In this document: positions 17,553-26,360 of the stretch, one piece after another | How the letters are laid out: the number at the start of each line of letters is the position of its first letter | Position numbering within the stretch: position 1 is the stretch's first letter | NCBI GenBank assembly: GCA_031278075.1 | Contig: JAITLE010000039.1 | Location: forward strand, 1 to 40,096 | DNA length: 40,096 nt | Origin: Bifidobacteriaceae bacterium | GTDB lineage: Bacteria > Actinomycetota > Actinomycetes > Actinomycetales > WQXJ01 | Direction: 5' to 3' | Notes under the pieces: model-generated | The model's input: the letters and a program-made list of their open reading frames with translations, nothing else | What the model was told of the DNA's origin: nothing | The model's database searches: none | Made by a program: the position numbers and the translations under genes

Positions 17553-18322
17553 AGCACCTCGTACGGACGGATGGCCTTGGAGCCCAACTCCATGACCTGG
17601 ACATTGGCTGAGGCGCGCTCGGCTAGGTCGCGGTAGCCCAACTCCTGGGACTCGCGACCCAACGCTTTGGTCTGAGCGATAGCCTCTTCCGGTTCGGCGC
17701 CGGACAGGTACAGTGTCGAAGCCAGGCTCAAGCCCACCTTGACCCTGGTCCGGGCAGAGTTCGCGTCAACCGCGAGGGCCGCCTCAAATGATGCACGGGC
17801 GCCGGCCCAGTCGCCGGCCGCTAGGCGGAAAACACCTTGCTTCTCGCGGAGCTGACGCACCATCGACGTCCAAGACGGCGAGCGGCCCGCCAATGTGATT
17901 CCGCTCGGCCCCACCGCCTCTAGCACCGCTATTTCGCCGACGATCGCCTCGCTCGTGGGCGAGGCCACCATAAGGTCGAACGACTCGGCGTCAGACGTGT
18001 CCGCGGCGAAGCGTGACAAGGCCAAGCCGACAAGGAAGAACCCGATCGACTCGGTCCAGCCGATGGCTGCGGCCCGCGCCAGCCAGCGGGTCCGCCAGGT
18101 GGCCAAACCCTCCCAGTCGTGCAGTTGGGCCGCGGCCAATGCGGCCAGGCGACAGGTCTCCGTGTCCTCCGGAGACGGCGGCCGGGCCTGGATCTCGTCG
18201 AAGTGCTCGCTCGCGAGGTTGAGAGCGCGCGCCGCCGCGGGGTCGTCAGGGCGATACCGCATAGCGTCGATTGCCGCTTGGACTGCGCTGAGGAGCGCCA
18301 CTGCGCCAGGGAATGTGGCCAT
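17549..18322 (-). CDS. TPR-like helical repeat protein
   Basis: A 257-aa all-helical protein with Ala-rich helix pairs. The segment FRLAAGDWAGARASFEAALAVDANSARTRVKVGLSLASTLYLSGAEPEEAIAQTKALG (described here by its ends: FRLAAGDW near residue 170 to QTKALG near 228) follows the TPR consensus (W-x-G-A-x-x-x-x-x-x-A-L). No signal peptide or catalytic motif is seen. It leads the minus-strand operon and probably serves as a scaffold or regulator; similar TPR proteins commonly accompany signalling NTPases. Upstream, TATAGG about 10 bases before the ATG could be the -10 of a short-leader promoter. Confidence 0.7.
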   Translation of the reverse strand: MATFPGAVALLSAVQAAIDAMRYRPDDPAAARALNLASEHFDEIQARPPSPEDTETCRLAALAAAQLHDWEGLATWRTRWLARAAAIGWTESIGFFLVGLALSRFAADTSDAESFDLMVASPTSEAIVGEIAVLEAVGPSGITLAGRSPSWTSMVRQLREKQGVFRLAAGDWAGARASFEAALAVDANSARTRVKVGLSLASTLYLSGAEPEEAIAQTKALGRESQELGYRDLAERASANVQVMELGSKAIRPYEVL

Positions 18323-18368
18323 TGCTCGAACCTATACCCGGAGCCGACCGTGGGGCGAGCGGGCGGCG

Positions 18369-18500
18369 GTGGTCGCCGCGTTGTTCGGCTCAGTGGAGCG
18401 CCTTGGCACTCAGACGATCACCTGGGATCTCGCCATCACCCCTGACGGCAGGGTCTTGTACTCGACAGACCACACTCTTGTCTTGCTGACGCCGCGATGA
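18369..18500 (+). pseudogene. possible remnant of a beta-propeller gene (43 codons)
   Basis: In the divergent gap (18323-18611) the plus strand reads VVAALFGSVERLGTQTITWD followed by LAITPDGRVLYSTDHTLVLL and a stop. LAITPDGRVLYS matches a WD/SMP-30-like propeller blade. It has no good start and no ribosome-binding site (a GTG at 18369 is the nearest). It may be the 3' relic of a propeller gene or a chance frame. The TIR and HD proteins on either side both end in propeller-like regions, which makes a relic plausible. Nothing else is recognised in this gap apart from the AGGAGG of the next gene. Confidence 0.3.
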
Positions 18501-18611
18501 GCCAGCCACTCGGCGCCGCGGGATCTGTTGCGCGCCACGCGGGCTTGGGCAAGACTTATGGACTGTGCGCCAGCGGGGGCTGCGCACGAATCCAAACACC
18601 CAGGAGGACCG

Positions 18612-21434
18612 ATGACGGCCGCTGAAGCGCCCGGCGAGCTTGACAAGCCCACCTTGATTATCAGCCCTCACACGGGTAAGAACCCAGTTGACAGCTTTAG
18701 TGGAGTGCCTCGCATTCTTGTGTGCCCGGACAGCGACACGTACAACCGAGAGCTTTCGAGTTCGCAGGCGAACTCGTCCGTGCTGTTAGTCGATCCCGGT
18801 GAGGATGCCGGCGGCGTGATCGGAGACCTGTTCGGCGCCGTGCTGTACTTGAAGCAAACCAAGGCGAAGCCGCCCAAAGGATCGTGGTTGGATAAGGAGC
18901 GGTGTGAGCGGCCCGTGTGCTGGCTCCCGCAGGGGGCGGATCGCGCCAGCCACGGTTTCGAGTTGGCCGAGGCCTGCCGGTTCTCGGGCATACCGCTGAT
19001 CGTCACCCAAGGCGACAAGCCGACCCGCAGGTTCCCGGAGCGCCCGCATTCATCGACCATTCGGTGGGCCTTCAGGGCTAGTTTGGACAAGCCGGGCGCC
19101 GAGGACATCCGGGCGCGCGGGTTCACCACCCTGATCAAGCAAGGGAAGACGCCCCAGAGTTGCCAGACGAACCTCTTGCTGCGCCTGCTGGGCGACAACG
19201 ACTTCCTGCTGCGCCCAGATCACGAGTCGGCTTGCGCCGATCTGCTCGAGCGGAAGGGTTATCCGCTTGCGGCAGCTGAACTGCGCCGCTTGATCGCGTG
19301 GTGGCTGCAACAGCGCATTTGGCACTACAAGAACTATGTGCCCGAGATGGTGCTCCACGACGACGTCCACTCCGCCGCGGTCGACCGCAACGTCGCCAGC
19401 TTCTGCGAACCGTTCCTGGCCCCAGCGGCCGCACCCGAATCGGCGCCGCTGTCAGCGGAGGACGTGTTCGCGCTCGCCGTCACGGCTTGGCTCCACGACA
19501 TAGGCCACGCCTCGATGACGTACGGCCCGGCCGGTGAGCCTCGCCGCGCCTCCAACGCCTTCGACGTCCGCGAATTCCACGGGATCTTTTCAGCCGACCG
19601 CCTGCTGAGCCCTAAAATCGACGATCGGTCGCTCCACGGTTTGGATGACATAGCTAAGACTCTCCATTACCCCCAACTTCTTGGCAAGGTGGCGGCGCTC
19701 AGTGCCCACCATCAGGGCTGGACTTCTTGCGACGCGCAAGGCGTCCAGAACAAGCCTGACCTTTTCGACGACACGCTGCTGCGACCCGATTACAGCGACC
19801 GCGCCGACACATTCCTGGAGAATGGACCTTTCATCTCGTCCTTCGACACCGACGCGATCCAAATGGCACACCTTGCGGACGCCACCGACGAGGACAAACA
19901 GGCCCACATCGAAGCCTTACACAGACTGCTAGCCATCATCCGACTCGCGGACGCGATGGACGTCGGCTTGCATCGAGCCCCTAATACCACCACCCAGGAC
20001 GCTATACGGACCGATCTGTTCGACGAGTTCCTGAACCAACTTTCCGCGGTGAGCCTAGACGAAACTACCGTCAAAGGATTGAAAGCCGTTATCGACGAAG
20101 TCAAAATGGCGTTCCATGCGACCGGCGGAGAACAGAAGGTCACGCCCCAGTCGCTTGTCGAGCACATCAACCCTCGAATCAAAGCGATGCGGGAAAGGGC
20201 GCCTCGTGAACACCAATCCGAAATTAAGAAGGTCGGGAAGTATGCTCCATACCTATTGAAGCAGGTTTACTATTACGCCGAGCAGGAGCGAATCGCGATG
20301 CTGTCGCCAGTCCCCGTGGAGCCGAGTGCGGACAGCAAAGGGGGGCCGACCTATGCCTTGTGCATATACGTCGTGCCGAACACGGCCAAGAACTCCAACG
20401 AGCCAGACGAAGTGGAAGAACTGGCGCAGAGTTTAGCTCTCCGTGAATGGGGCGTAGAACACGTGCGCCAAGGAAAAGCCGAGGCGGCCGACTCAAAAAA
20501 GGGCGCAATATTGACTTACCTCACGGAGGGTCTGGGATTCCGCCTCGACGCGGAGTCCTTGCCAGTGGAGTTGATTGACCCGTCCGTGATGTGTTGGGTC
20601 CGCCTAGAGTCTAAGCAGCCGCCATCCAGGAAGGCTTCCAAACCCACTCCTATCAGCGCCATCCCGAACGGATTCGGCGAATGGACGGTGTTCGACGGGT
20701 CGGAGTATTCGCCTCACATTGAGGTGGCGGGGGCCAGCATTGCCACGGACCTGGCGCGATCGGCCCTGGCGGCGCTGAGCGAAGACGGCAAGCTCCACAC
20801 CCGCCCGGTTCACGGCGGTCCGAGCACCGCCGAAGAGCTCCCCGGGCTCACTTCGCCGGCCCAGTGCCTGGGTTACTGTCAGCAGGACGAGACGCACTTC
20901 GCGCTCGTTCACGAGAAGAACAGCACTGGGCTGACGTTGTATGCGCGCAATTCGAGCGGCGGAGCCTGGGAGCGCGCGCCTGACGCCCTGTTCAAGAGGA
21001 ACGGTCCTAGCGCTTTGCGGGCTTTCCCGGTCCCTGGTCCTTCCGATGCTGATCGAGACCGCTGGGTCTGCTTGACGAAGGACGGCAGGCTGAAGCACTT
21101 CAGTCCAACACTCAAAGGCGCGGACTTCGCTCCTGGCGGGGAGGGCTGGGAAGCGCCGTATATCGACTTCGACGTGGTTGAACACCAGGGTTCGGTCTGG
21201 TGGGCAGCAATCACGAAGAAAGGCCGGATAGTCGTTCTTAGCACCCAGATGAACGAGGCCCCGCCTGCGACTCAACGGGAGCAGCCAGGCAAGCCGAAGA
21301 TCGAGAAGGGCGTCAAGGCGGAGGCGCTGTGGTGGGCGCCGACGCCGGTCGGCGGCCTCACACTGGTGGTTCAATTCGCTGACGGCACGCGCGCGTTCGC
21401 CCTCGCGAATGACGGAACATGGAGGGACAACTGA
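18612..21434 (+). CDS. HD-domain (conflict-effector type) protein with C-terminal propeller-like region
   Basis: A 940-aa protein. Residues about 15-150 form an alpha/beta Rossmann-like region (RILVCPDSDTYN, VLLVDPGEDAGG, CRFSGIPLIVTQGDKP). The HD metal site is complete: HDDVHSAAVDRN near residue 255, WLHDIGHASM near 292, LSAHHQGW near 365 and IIRLADAMDVGLHR near 450. This resembles HD domains found as effectors in STAND/TIR conflict systems, expected to be a nucleotidase or phosphohydrolase. From about residue 680 the protein is beta-rich with repeated blades (LAALSEDGKLHT, VCLTKDGRLKHF, AAITKKGRIVVLS, FADGTRAFALANDGTW). Start: ATG with AGGAGG at 18602-18607. It is followed by the caspase-like gene with a TGATG junction. 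HD assignment is firm; nucleic acid or nucleotide substrate is unknown. Confidence 0.78.
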   Translation: MTAAEAPGELDKPTLIISPHTGKNPVDSFSGVPRILVCPDSDTYNRELSSSQANSSVLLVDPGEDAGGVIGDLFGAVLYLKQTKAKPPKGSWLDKERCERPVCWLPQGADRASHGFELAEACRFSGIPLIVTQGDKPTRRFPERPHSSTIRWAFRASLDKPGAEDIRARGFTTLIKQGKTPQSCQTNLLLRLLGDNDFLLRPDHESACADLLERKGYPLAAAELRRLIAWWLQQRIWHYKNYVPEMVLHDDVHSAAVDRNVASFCEPFLAPAAAPESAPLSAEDVFALAVTAWLHDIGHASMTYGPAGEPRRASNAFDVREFHGIFSADRLLSPKIDDRSLHGLDDIAKTLHYPQLLGKVAALSAHHQGWTSCDAQGVQNKPDLFDDTLLRPDYSDRADTFLENGPFISSFDTDAIQMAHLADATDEDKQAHIEALHRLLAIIRLADAMDVGLHRAPNTTTQDAIRTDLFDEFLNQLSAVSLDETTVKGLKAVIDEVKMAFHATGGEQKVTPQSLVEHINPRIKAMRERAPREHQSEIKKVGKYAPYLLKQVYYYAEQERIAMLSPVPVEPSADSKGGPTYALCIYVVPNTAKNSNEPDEVEELAQSLALREWGVEHVRQGKAEAADSKKGAILTYLTEGLGFRLDAESLPVELIDPSVMCWVRLESKQPPSRKASKPTPISAIPNGFGEWTVFDGSEYSPHIEVAGASIATDLARSALAALSEDGKLHTRPVHGGPSTAEELPGLTSPAQCLGYCQQDETHFALVHEKNSTGLTLYARNSSGGAWERAPDALFKRNGPSALRAFPVPGPSDADRDRWVCLTKDGRLKHFSPTLKGADFAPGGEGWEAPYIDFDVVEHQGSVWWAAITKKGRIVVLSTQMNEAPPATQREQPGKPKIEKGVKAEALWWAPTPVGGLTLVVQFADGTRAFALANDGTWRDN

Positions 21435-22597
21435 TGGGTCGCGCCGCCATTCTGATCGGGATTGACCAGTATTCGTTCCTGAGCGAGGACCAGCCCGGGC
21501 CTGCCGAAGCGGCGGAGAAGCTCGCAGAGGCTCTAAGGCGCGCCGACCCTGGGGGCTGGGGACCGACGGTGAAAACCGTGCCGGCCGAGTGCGGCCCGGT
21601 GAGCGCTGAGGAGCTCAACGAATCCGTCGCCGATGGGCTGTCGGGTTTGGAAGACAGTGATGAGCTGCTGTTCTATTTCGCCGGGTTCGCCTTCAACAGG
21701 GGACACGACCTGCTCCTGGCGGCTTCAGATCACCGCCCCTATCAGCTATCCGGCAGCGAGTTGCGGCTCTCGTGGCTGCTCGACCAGGTGCGCGCGCGGA
21801 ATTTGAAGAATGCGACCATCATCCTGGACTGCTTCGGCGGAGCGGCAGTCCAGGCGATGAACATCCCACGCGGCACGGTGGTGTTGGCCAACACCCAGGC
21901 CGGTTACGGTTGGCCGAGGCAAGCCCTTTCCAACGCCTTGGCGGCGGGGCTCGACGGGCCCCGGGGAACGAAGAAGGGCCAGGCCCGCGCGTGGGACCAG
22001 TCCGGGCAGGTCACCACCCTGTCCTGGTTCATGAGCGCCATCAGCGCGCTGGCGACCGACGACAACTGGGAGCCGATCGTCCAAGGTTCGCTCAGCGGGG
22101 CGGCGACCGTTGGCTGGGTCGAGATCCTCCAACGCGCCGAGATGCTCCGGTTGCCCAAGTTGTTCCCCCAGCGCGAGGATGGGAGCCACACCGCCACCCT
22201 GTCTCCTGAAATGGAATGGCCACACGGGATCGGCGTCGACCAAATACGGAAGACGCTGAAGTGGGGCGACGACCCGAAGGTGGAAGCCGCCATCGCCGCG
22301 GTCGAAGCCAAAGGCAAGGAGTTCGGGTTCCACAGCCGCCCGCTCGGTTATAGCGCAGAAGACCGCCACGCGCCCGAATTCGAGCCCGAACAGGATATGG
22401 AACTCATCAAGAAGCTCCGCGACGCTGGACTGCTCGAATCGATCGAACCGTATAGCGACCTGTTCTGGTCGTGTCTGTCTCACGGCACGGCGAAGCTCAA
22501 CGACAGCGGCGTCGCGTTGTGGAAAATAGCTGAGGCTGAGGCGAAGCACGAGCAGGCGGCTCCCGCCGATCAGGCCGTCGGCGACGCCTCAGCGTGA
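21434..22597 (+). CDS. Caspase-fold (peptidase C14-like) protein lacking catalytic residues
   Basis: A 387-aa protein. The opening AAILIGIDQYS is the first strand of bacterial caspase-like domains. The His motif, normally FYFSGHG, reads FYFAGFA (about residue 80), and the Cys motif, normally D-x-C-x-S-G, reads LDCFGGAA (about residue 130) with Phe at the catalytic position. Both catalytic residues are therefore absent, so it is probably a pseudo-protease used for binding. The C-terminal half (about 210-387) is charged and helical, ending EAEAKHEQAAPADQ. The ATG at 21434 overlaps the HD gene stop and has GGAGG upstream; an ATG at 21419 is less likely. Its end overlaps the convergent ClpB-like gene by 28 bp. 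Confidence 0.68.
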   Translation: MGRAAILIGIDQYSFLSEDQPGPAEAAEKLAEALRRADPGGWGPTVKTVPAECGPVSAEELNESVADGLSGLEDSDELLFYFAGFAFNRGHDLLLAASDHRPYQLSGSELRLSWLLDQVRARNLKNATIILDCFGGAAVQAMNIPRGTVVLANTQAGYGWPRQALSNALAAGLDGPRGTKKGQARAWDQSGQVTTLSWFMSAISALATDDNWEPIVQGSLSGAATVGWVEILQRAEMLRLPKLFPQREDGSHTATLSPEMEWPHGIGVDQIRKTLKWGDDPKVEAAIAAVEAKGKEFGFHSRPLGYSAEDRHAPEFEPEQDMELIKKLRDAGLLESIEPYSDLFWSCLSHGTAKLNDSGVALWKIAEAEAKHEQAAPADQAVGDASA

Positions 22598-23913
22598 AGG
22601 GTGACTTCGAGCCCTTCGTCGATCGCCGCTCGCACGCCGGCGCCGCTCGCCTCCGGCGGGATCTCCCGCAGAGCCTCAGCTAGCTTTCCGCCCAACTCAC
22701 GCTCGATGAAGTACTCGACGTCGCGACCACCCGACTGAAGCGGGGCACGATTCGCGAGGTCGGCGACGGCATCGGGCGCTATCCGATCCAGGAGCAGGCC
22801 GTAGGACTCGACAATCCGCTGCACGGTCAAAACGATCAACTGGGCTGTGACCGCCGGCGAGAGCGGTTTGAAGACGAGAACGCGGCCCAAGCGGCCGACG
22901 ATCTCCGGCGGGTATCCGTGGTCGCGCAGGAACCGGCGGAGCCGCTGATCCGAAGCGTCGGCCAGGGGCTGGACCGCGGCGGCGTCCTTATTGGATGTGA
23001 ACAAGAGGATCGCCTGCCGCGCGTCGATTTCGCGCGCTTGTCCACCGATGCGACCCGCGTCCATCAAGTTCATGATGGAACGCCATAGCTGCGGATGGGC
23101 CTTGTCCATCTCGTCGAGCAGGATCACCGTCTTGGGATTGTTGCGCAAAGCCGACGCGAGATCGTGACCGTCGTCGTAACCGATATATCCCGGAGGCGCG
23201 CCGAACAGGCGCGAGACGCTGTGCCGCTCGCTGAATTCACTCATGTCGAGGCGCTCGTATGACCACTGGGCGCCGCTGGTCTCAGTGAGGTGTTCGGCGA
23301 GTTGCTCCGCCGCGAGTGTCTTGCCCGTCCCGGTCGCCCCGATCAAGAGCGCAGAAGCGGGACGGCGTGGATATGGCTTCGCCAAATGGTGCGCCGCCAA
23401 CTCGACGAGGCCGTTGATCGCGGCGTCCTGCCCCAGCACCTGGGCCGAGAGAACCTGCCCGAGTTCAGCGGGGGTCGGCGCCGGCTTCGATTGGATCTCG
23501 ACCTGCTCCAGTTCGGTCACCTGCTCGACAGGCAAGCGCCGGACCGGTGGGCGCTTCGGGGCAGACCGCCCGGGGCGCGCCTGCCGCCCGGCCGACGCGC
23601 GCGGTTCCCCTCGCGCCTGGCTGGGCGCGCCGAGTTTCTGGCGCAGCCACGCGACGCAATCCCCGAAGGTCTCGAACCGGCGGGTGCCGGTGGCGACCCA
23701 TTCAGCGATCTCAGGGTCCTCAGGACCGGTGAATTCTATCCCGCGGCGAATATGCAACAACGTCTCGTCGCCGCTGGTTTCGATGCCGATGTCGGCGTGA
23801 TCCGGCAGACAGCCGTCCGGCAGCGGGTGACGCGGGTAGACGACGCACGCCTCCCTGGACCGACGTTCGAGGGTGGCGATGGTGTCCCGGCTGGCAGTTG
23901 TGAGATTGGCCAC
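22570..23913 (-). CDS. ClpA/ClpB-type single-module AAA+ ATPase
   Basis: A 447-aa Hsp100-like ATPase. After a 100-residue N-terminal domain and a Pro/Arg-rich linker come LGQDAAINGLVELAAHHLAK, Walker A GATGTGKT (about 192), the pore-loop motif FGAPPGYIGYDDG, Walker B VILLDEMDKAHP, sensor LLFTSNKD and the small-domain GGRDVEYFIER. It corresponds to a D2-type module of ClpB/ClpA and should unfold or remodel protein substrates. Start is GTG at 23913 with TAGGAG seven bases upstream. It is the last gene of the JAB-E1/E2-like operon; a 120-bp gap (23914-24033) with a CGGCCC-C-GGGCCG hairpin separates it from JAB-E1. A link between ubiquitin-like tagging and unfolding is the natural inference. Confidence 0.85.
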   Translation of the reverse strand: MANLTTASRDTIATLERRSREACVVYPRHPLPDGCLPDHADIGIETSGDETLLHIRRGIEFTGPEDPEIAEWVATGTRRFETFGDCVAWLRQKLGAPSQARGEPRASAGRQARPGRSAPKRPPVRRLPVEQVTELEQVEIQSKPAPTPAELGQVLSAQVLGQDAAINGLVELAAHHLAKPYPRRPASALLIGATGTGKTLAAEQLAEHLTETSGAQWSYERLDMSEFSERHSVSRLFGAPPGYIGYDDGHDLASALRNNPKTVILLDEMDKAHPQLWRSIMNLMDAGRIGGQAREIDARQAILLFTSNKDAAAVQPLADASDQRLRRFLRDHGYPPEIVGRLGRVLVFKPLSPAVTAQLIVLTVQRIVESYGLLLDRIAPDAVADLANRAPLQSGGRDVEYFIERELGGKLAEALREIPPEASGAGVRAAIDEGLEVTLHAEASPTA

Positions 23914-24033
23914 AATAACTCCTATAACGCTGGGCGCCGAATTGTCCGGCCCCGGGTGGATTTTGGGTTGGCGGCCCCGGGCCGAACAGGGGCTGAAACG
24001 CTCGTCCTGTCCGGCTCGGGGCCCGGTGACGCG

Positions 24034-25743
24034 TCAAGCCGCGAGCCTGATGACTCGTTCCGCGACCGACGCGCGTCTGGCCTCGCCATAGACCCGGGTC
24101 AAGATCCGAGTCTCGGCGAAGGTTCCGATTTGGTCCGTGAGGTCACCGGTCCCGCCGCAGTCCGGGCAGGCTCCGCCGGGCGATCCGGGGCCGTCGGGCG
24201 TGGGCCTGGTCCACAGCGTCTCGTCCATCACGCAGGAACCGTCCCGGACGGCATCGAGCCGCGTGAAAGCCGGCAGCGGACTGTCCGGGTCGAGGCGTGT
24301 CAGATCGAGGTTCCGATCCGCGAGCCGCTCCATCCATCCCCGATACCGGATCGTCGCCGGGTGGTCTGGCTGCGCGAGCGGGTTGAGCGCGTGCAGCAAG
24401 GCCAGGGTCACGACCTGCTTCGACTCGTTGACCCTGTCGGTCGCGAGGATCGGCGTGCCGTCGGAGGTGACGTCGTTGACGTACCGGTCCTGCAGGTAGG
24501 CACGGTAACGGCTGGATTGCGCGCAGCGGATGCAAGCCTCGGTCAGGCCGGGAGCGGCGAAGGCCAGCTCAACGCCGCGGCCTTCCGCATAGACGTTGGC
24601 GGCTAAGGTCGGCACGCCGAAGTGCAGACCGAGACGTTGGACGCGGTCCTGTGCGGCGAAGTTGTCGGTGAACGCGCCCAGCAGCGTCAACGCTGGTATT
24701 GCCGCCGGGCCGGCCGGCAACGGTTCCCGCAGCAGCCGGTGGAAGCCGATGTCGTCGATGGCGTCGTCCTTGGCTTGTACCGTCCACACATGGCAGTTGG
24801 GATTGAGGCGGGTGAGCCGGCGGGCCAGCGCGTCGCATTTGGCGATGCCGATGTCCAGCGGATCGGCGTCTTGGGTGCCGATGTTCTTCGGTTCGACCCT
24901 GTCGGGATCGATCAGCACGAACTGGCCCGTGCCCATCCGCGCCATCTTCTCCAGGTAGCCCGCCGAGCCGCCCACGCCGATGGCGACCACCCGAGTCGAG
25001 GTCATCACTCGCGGGTCGTAGGCGCTGCGCACACGTTCCAGGTACGGGTTGGGGCGGGGACGCTCGTGGAGGTGGTCTGGAGCTAAGACGATCACGGGCG
25101 CGTCGAGGACCGCCACGCCGTCGCCATGCCGGCCCGCGCGCGAGCGACGGTTTCTCCTCCCAGTTCCGGATCGGACGGCCACGAAGCCGTTGATGAGGAA
25201 TTCACTCGCGTCCGGCACGGTCCTGACGATGGGCATGGCCATGCGGTCGAGCTTCGGCACGGCGGCCAGGATGCGTTCAGCGTAAACTCGGTCCCCGCCA
25301 GAAGGGCTGGTGGCGGCGCCGGGGTGGCTGTGGACAAACCCCATGAAATCGATTCCTTGGGGATCCCATTCCTCACGCAGCAAACGATTGATCACTTGGA
25401 CGTCGGGCGTGTAGGTGACGCTGGTCACCGCGGCGCTCCGGTCGAGGTGAACATGCGTGATCAGACCCAGCTTCCGGTTTCCGCCGAGGACGGCGCCGGT
25501 CTCCGCCCGAAGCCGGCCGATGCTCCGGCCGATGGCCTCGTGCACGGGGCGTGTCATCGTGAGACTCATGCGCTCCGAGAGCTGTTCTGGGACGAGACGG
25601 GTGACCCGTCCGGTTGTGACCGACCCTTGTTGGCCGGGGATGAAGTCCGCACCCTCGACGCGTTGCGCCGGTCGGATCCGGCCGCCTTTGAACCACCTGA
25701 TGATTTGGCAATCAGGGTCTCTTGGGCGGGAATGGCTGATCAT
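24034..25743 (-). CDS. JAB (JAMM) deubiquitinase-like and E1/ThiF-like adenylating fusion
   Basis: A 569-aa two-domain protein. JAB domain: ETGAVLGG supplies the catalytic Glu, and HSHPGAATSPSGGD (about residues 133-146) is a perfect HxHPx6SxxD zinc motif, predicting an isopeptidase or processing activity. E1 domain: VVAIGVGGSAGYLEKMARMG near residue 253 is the nucleotide-binding Gly-rich loop, followed by FVLIDPDRVEPKNIGTQD. CIRC (about 404) and CPDC (about 524) are the paired CxxC zinc ligands of ThiF/E1 proteins. It should adenylate a C-terminus and pass it to an E2-like partner, and also remove it. AGGAG lies before the ATG at 25743. The three E2-like genes immediately upstream are the expected partners; no obvious ubiquitin-like modifier gene is present. 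Confidence 0.88.
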   Translation of the reverse strand: MISHSRPRDPDCQIIRWFKGGRIRPAQRVEGADFIPGQQGSVTTGRVTRLVPEQLSERMSLTMTRPVHEAIGRSIGRLRAETGAVLGGNRKLGLITHVHLDRSAAVTSVTYTPDVQVINRLLREEWDPQGIDFMGFVHSHPGAATSPSGGDRVYAERILAAVPKLDRMAMPIVRTVPDASEFLINGFVAVRSGTGRRNRRSRAGRHGDGVAVLDAPVIVLAPDHLHERPRPNPYLERVRSAYDPRVMTSTRVVAIGVGGSAGYLEKMARMGTGQFVLIDPDRVEPKNIGTQDADPLDIGIAKCDALARRLTRLNPNCHVWTVQAKDDAIDDIGFHRLLREPLPAGPAAIPALTLLGAFTDNFAAQDRVQRLGLHFGVPTLAANVYAEGRGVELAFAAPGLTEACIRCAQSSRYRAYLQDRYVNDVTSDGTPILATDRVNESKQVVTLALLHALNPLAQPDHPATIRYRGWMERLADRNLDLTRLDPDSPLPAFTRLDAVRDGSCVMDETLWTRPTPDGPGSPGGACPDCGGTGDLTDQIGTFAETRILTRVYGEARRASVAERVIRLAA

Positions 25744-25786
25744 AGTTTTCTCCTGTCACATTTGGGATTCGGTGGCGCCCGTCGGT

Positions 25787-26137
25787 CTAGAACCACGGGC
25801 CGGGTCGGGGCCTACCGGGTGGTGGCTCGAACTTCCCGGTGGCGATGTAGTTTTCCGTGCAGTCGGCCCAGAGCGCTGCGACTGCTTGGGCGTCTGAGAG
25901 GGTCTTGATGGTGTTGTCCCAGCAGATGTACGGGCGTGAGCCGATTCCGAAACGGTGGGTTTGGACGCTGCCCGAGGGTCTTCCTCCGTAGCTCGGCGAG
26001 GCGGTGATGTAGATCTTCCAGCCCGACACCGTGTGTTCGAATGTGAACCAGTAGCCGCGCCTGGACGGCCAGGCCTGGTAAAGGCGGTCGTGCCAGGTTC
26101 CGATCTGACGGGCGTATTGCTCAGTTGCAGATGCCAT
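25787..26137 (-). CDS. E2-like (ubiquitin-conjugating-like) small protein, copy C
   Basis: A 116-aa protein, one of three paralogues. Shared pattern: a Tyr/Trp-Pro-x-x-Arg start (AWPSRRGYWFTFE), a strand GWKIYITASPSYGGR, then THRFGIGSRPYICW with a conserved His and Cys, and a helix AVAALWADCTENYIATGKF. This order (strands, S/P-x-Y segment, His, Cys, Trp-containing helix) resembles prokaryotic E2 folds, with the Cys of ICW as the candidate thioester-forming residue. Good Shine-Dalgarno (AGAGGAG) precedes the ATG. It lies 43 bp upstream of the JAB-E1 gene, as expected for an E2. The family call is by pattern only; an unrelated new small domain remains possible. Confidence 0.6.
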   Translation of the reverse strand: MASATEQYARQIGTWHDRLYQAWPSRRGYWFTFEHTVSGWKIYITASPSYGGRPSGSVQTHRFGIGSRPYICWDNTIKTLSDAQAVAALWADCTENYIATGKFEPPPGRPRPGPWF

Positions 26138-26225
26138 TGTGGCGCTCCTCTTGCGGGTTGGCGCGCTGGCGCCGGCCGCTCACGCGAAACCGACGCCAGC
26201 GCCTTGGTGTGGCGGCATGCTGCGG

Positions 26226-26360
26226 TCAGCAGCGATGCGTCCGCCACTTGTAGCTGTCAGCCGCGAACCAGTGCTGACACTTCGGGCACTTGACCACGCC
26301 CCCGTGGAACGTCCCGGCGGGGATCTCCTCCGGACGAACCGGGTTCTTGTCGGCTTTCAT
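26226..26360 (-). CDS. 44-aa zinc-finger-like protein
   Basis: A short gene between E2-like copies C and B. It reads MKADKNPVRPEEIPAG, then TFHGGVVKCPKCQHWF, then AADSYKWRTHRC and stop. CPKC and the terminal HRC form a CxxC...HxC site, suggesting a zinc finger that includes the last residue. AAAGGAACC five bases before the ATG at 26358-26360 is a good ribosome-binding site. The 17-bp island motif lies 66 bp upstream (26426-26442), so it may have its own promoter inside the operon. A zinc-binding adaptor, a modification target or a small DNA-binding factor are all possible. Coding status is inferred from the ribosome-binding site, cysteine pattern and fit to the gap. Confidence 0.65.
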   Translation of the reverse strand: MKADKNPVRPEEIPAGTFHGGVVKCPKCQHWFAADSYKWRTHRC

